Positions 30,675-32,519 of a DNA stretch of 32,519 nucleotides are shown in pieces. Origin of the DNA: a bacterium (GTDB taxonomy: Bacteria; Acidobacteriota; HRBIN11; JAKEFK01); NCBI GenBank assembly GCA_022616075.1, contig JAKEFK010000211.1:78164-110682 (forward strand), read 5' to 3'. Position 1 is the first letter of the stretch, and every line of letters begins with the position of its first letter. Both the position numbers and the translations under genes were made by a program. The notes under the pieces were generated by a model. The model worked only from the letters and a program-made list of their open reading frames with translations. It was not told the origin of the DNA and did no database searches.

Positions 30675-31829
30675 TTGAGCCCTAAATGGCGGAAGCGTGT
30701 CATCATACTTGTGATTCTCATTGCGGCCGGACTCGGACTTCGATTCACATTATTTCGACCGAAGCCGGTGGAAATTTCTGCGTACAAAGTAGAAAAAGGG
30801 AAAGTGGAAGAAACGGTCACCAACAGCAAAGCCGGAACCGTGAAAGTTCGTAAACGGGCAAAACTCAGTCCTGAATTGGGTGGCCGGGTTGTCTATCTTG
30901 GCGCGCGGGAAGGAGAGACAGTGAAGACCGGACAGCTATTACTGCAGCTGGAGGATTCCGATTTAAAAGCGTTGCTTTCACTGGCCGAACGAGCCGCTCA
31001 GTCCGCGCGATCCACGATGAAGGAAGCGTGTGTCGCTGCAGATTGGGCGGGACGCGAGCTGGAACGGAACCGCTCGTTGCATCAGCAGGGAATCGTTTCG
31101 GTGGCAATCTTGGATCAGGCGAACGAAAATTATGATGCGGCAAAAGCGCGATGCGATGCTGCAAAATCGGAAGTGAAGCGCGCCGAAGCTTCGATTGCAG
31201 TTGCGCGAGCAAATCTGAAAAAGACGGAGCTGCGCGCGCCTTTCGATGGAATCATTGCGCAGGTTTCCACTGAAGTCGGCGAATACATCAGTCCTTCGCC
31301 TCCCGGCGTTCCGATTCCTCCCGTTCTTGACATTCTAGATAATTCCGGCGTTTATGTGGAAGCCCCCATGGATGAAACGGATGCCGGCCGGCTACGAATC
31401 AGTTTGCCGGCCCGGATCAGTTTGGATCCCTATCCGGATAAAACATTTCACGGAAAACTGACGCGTATCGCTCCGTTTGTTCAGGATATCGAAGGACAAA
31501 ACCGCACAGTGGATGTGGAAGCGGAATTTGAAGATAAGGATTTTGGTCACACGGTGCTTCCGGGAACTTCGGCGGATTTGGAAGTAATTCTAAACGCGCA
31601 CGAAAATGTATTGCGGATTCCTGCTTACGCGCTGATGGAAGGAAACAAAGTTCTCGTCGTGCAAGAAGGAAAGCTGCTTGCCCGCCCGGTGAAAACCGGT
31701 TTGCGCAACTGGGAATATGTAGAAGTCCTCGATGGGCTCAAAGCAGGAGAGCAGATCGCGATGTCGCTGGACCTCGCGCAGGTTACGGAAGGCGCGGAGG
31801 TGAAGGTCACGCAAGAGGGAAAAAAGTGA
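30675..31829 (+). CDS. Periplasmic adaptor of an ABC/RND-type exporter (HlyD/MacA-like)
   Basis: A 384-residue membrane-fusion protein. One N-terminal helix (VIILVILIAAGLGLRFTLF) anchors it. A lipoyl-type half-motif (GRVVYLGAREGETVKTGQLLLQLED) precedes an alpha-helical hairpin (about 95-175), the second lipoyl half (ELRAPFDGIIAQVSTEVGEYI), a beta-barrel region and the C-terminal membrane-proximal domain. The start is TTG at 30675, strongly supported by GAGGGGAG 7 nt upstream and the lack of an in-frame ATG. The ATPase gene overlaps its stop (GTGA), so the two are one MacAB-like export system, with the permease expected downstream. Confidence 0.92.
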   Translation: MSPKWRKRVIILVILIAAGLGLRFTLFRPKPVEISAYKVEKGKVEETVTNSKAGTVKVRKRAKLSPELGGRVVYLGAREGETVKTGQLLLQLEDSDLKALLSLAERAAQSARSTMKEACVAADWAGRELERNRSLHQQGIVSVAILDQANENYDAAKARCDAAKSEVKRAEASIAVARANLKKTELRAPFDGIIAQVSTEVGEYISPSPPGVPIPPVLDILDNSGVYVEAPMDETDAGRLRISLPARISLDPYPDKTFHGKLTRIAPFVQDIEGQNRTVDVEAEFEDKDFGHTVLPGTSADLEVILNAHENVLRIPAYALMEGNKVLVVQEGKLLARPVKTGLRNWEYVEVLDGLKAGEQIAMSLDLAQVTEGAEVKVTQEGKK

Positions 31830-32512
31830 TCCAGCTCAAAAATATTTCTCGCGAATTTCAGGTGGGAGATGAAACGGTTCACGCGCTGCGGAACGTCAAT
31901 CTGGAAATTGAAGCGGGCGATCATGTTGCCTTGATGGGGCCATCCGGTTCTGGAAAATCGACTCTTCTAAACGTGATCGGATGTCTGGATCGCCCCAGCA
32001 CTGGTACGTATATATTAGAAGGAAAAGATGTGACGCATATGGAGGAAACTGAGCTTTCCCTGATCCGGCGTCATCGCATCGGTTTTGTTTTTCAATTCTT
32101 TCATCTGGTGCCGCGGCTCGATGCCGCAGGTAATGTGGAGCTTCCGATGATTTTTGCGGGAGTGCCGCGCGAAGAACGCAAGAAACGTGTGGAGAAAGCG
32201 CTGGAAAGTGTAGGTTTGTCACATCGTTCGAAACACCGCCCGAACCAGTTGTCCGGAGGAGAAAGACAGCGCACCGCCATCGCGCGCGCTGTTGTGATGG
32301 GACCTTCGATACTTCTGGCGGATGAGCCCACCGGCAATCTTGATTCCCACTCGGGACAGGAAATCGTTGAGCTGATTGAAGGCATGAATCGCGCGGGATT
32401 AACGCTCATTGTTGTGACTCACGATCCAGCGATCGGAGAACGCGCGCGACGCGTGATCCGCATGCATGATGGTGAGATTGAGCTAAGTAGCGCGGGCGTC
32501 TCGCCTGCGTAA
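31826..32512 (+). CDS. ABC transporter ATPase, MacB/LolD type
   Basis: A 228-residue ATPase that drives an FtsX/MacB-like permease. Walker [11 protein letters not shown]-loop [21 protein letters not shown], signature LSGGERQR, Walker [13 protein letters not shown] and the switch His (VVTHDP) are all intact. The start is GTG at 31826, overlapping the adaptor stop. The last eight residues (SSAGVSPA) and the spacing to the stop come from an arm of the GTAGCGC palindromic element, so the natural end of the protein was probably near DGEIEL. The permease should follow right of the window. Confidence 0.94.
   Translation: MIQLKNISREFQVGDETVHALRNVNLEIEAGDHVALMGPSGSGKSTLLNVIGCLDRPSTGTYILEGKDVTHMEETELSLIRRHRIGFVFQFFHLVPRLDAAGNVELPMIFAGVPREERKKRVEKALESVGLSHRSKHRPNQLSGGERQRTAIARAVVMGPSILLADEPTGNLDSHSGQEIVELIEGMNRAGLTLIVVTHDPAIGERARRVIRMHDGEIELSSAGVSPA
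32487..32509. repeat. Arm of the GTAGCGC element inside the ATPase 3' end
   Basis: A 23-nt arm (GTAGCGC, GGCGTC, CGCCTGCG) lies in frame at the end of the ABC ATPase gene and codes for its C-terminal SSAGVSPA. Only 10 nt of sequence remain to the window edge, so a partner arm may lie beyond. It differs from the left arm at 20873 at two positions. Confidence 0.8.
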
Positions 32513-32519
32513 GCTCTAG

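Overview
The window looks like a chromosomal segment of an Acidobacteriota-type bacterium, probably environmental. The main pointers are a permease with the ADOP (acidobacterial duplicated orphan permease) architecture that has no ATPase gene beside it, two eukaryote-type Ser/Thr kinases (one with TPR repeats), roughly balanced base composition, and many intergenic palindromic elements. The phylum is inferred from gene content and was not tested by phylogeny. I see no phage, insertion sequence, CRISPR array, rRNA or tRNA.

Layout. 1-6.3 kb: the 5' part of a persulfide-dioxygenase/rhodanese protein, a zinc-finger kinase with TPRs, a DUF4112 membrane protein, a small alpha/beta hydrolase with a small partner gene, and a membrane-anchored kinase with a PspB-like N-terminus. 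6.4-13.5 kb: a secreted beta-helix protein, a PflX-type radical SAM protein, an aldehyde dehydrogenase, a GT-C membrane glycosyltransferase, a small unknown protein and an aldo/keto reductase. 13.6-20.9 kb: a YchF-family ATPase overlapping mobA, then GT4 glycosyltransferase, methyltransferase, UPF0104-type membrane protein and uvrA packed as a likely operon. 21-26.1 kb: the ADOP permease facing pnp and rpsO. 26.2-32.5 kb: a GT9 heptosyltransferase-like gene convergent with hsp20; hsp20 is divergent from an SDR gene and is followed on the other side by queC, an FAD oxidoreductase and queD, then a MacA-like adaptor and its ABC ATPase. The cognate permease would lie beyond the window.

Functional themes are envelope glycan building (GT-C, GT4, methyltransferase, flippase-like protein, GT9), signalling (two kinases), RNA turnover (PNPase, S15), DNA repair (UvrA) and 7-deazaguanine (queuosine-type) synthesis (QueC, QueD).

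The most unusual signals are not single genes. First, at least six families of imperfect palindromic elements occupy intergenic gaps and intrude into gene ends: they supply stop codons and C-terminal residues (GT4, ABC ATPase), a terminator (kinase) and apparently the start region of queC. Second, four genes without a Shine-Dalgarno sequence have a perfect TATAAT placed 7-9 nt before the start codon, a geometry that predicts leaderless mRNAs. Third, a near-perfect HAIR (HspR-type) inverted repeat sits beside a strong hsp20 promoter. Other candidates are a PspB-like/kinase fusion, a UvrA with a short insertion region, and an FAD oxidoreductase gene translationally interleaved between queC and queD.
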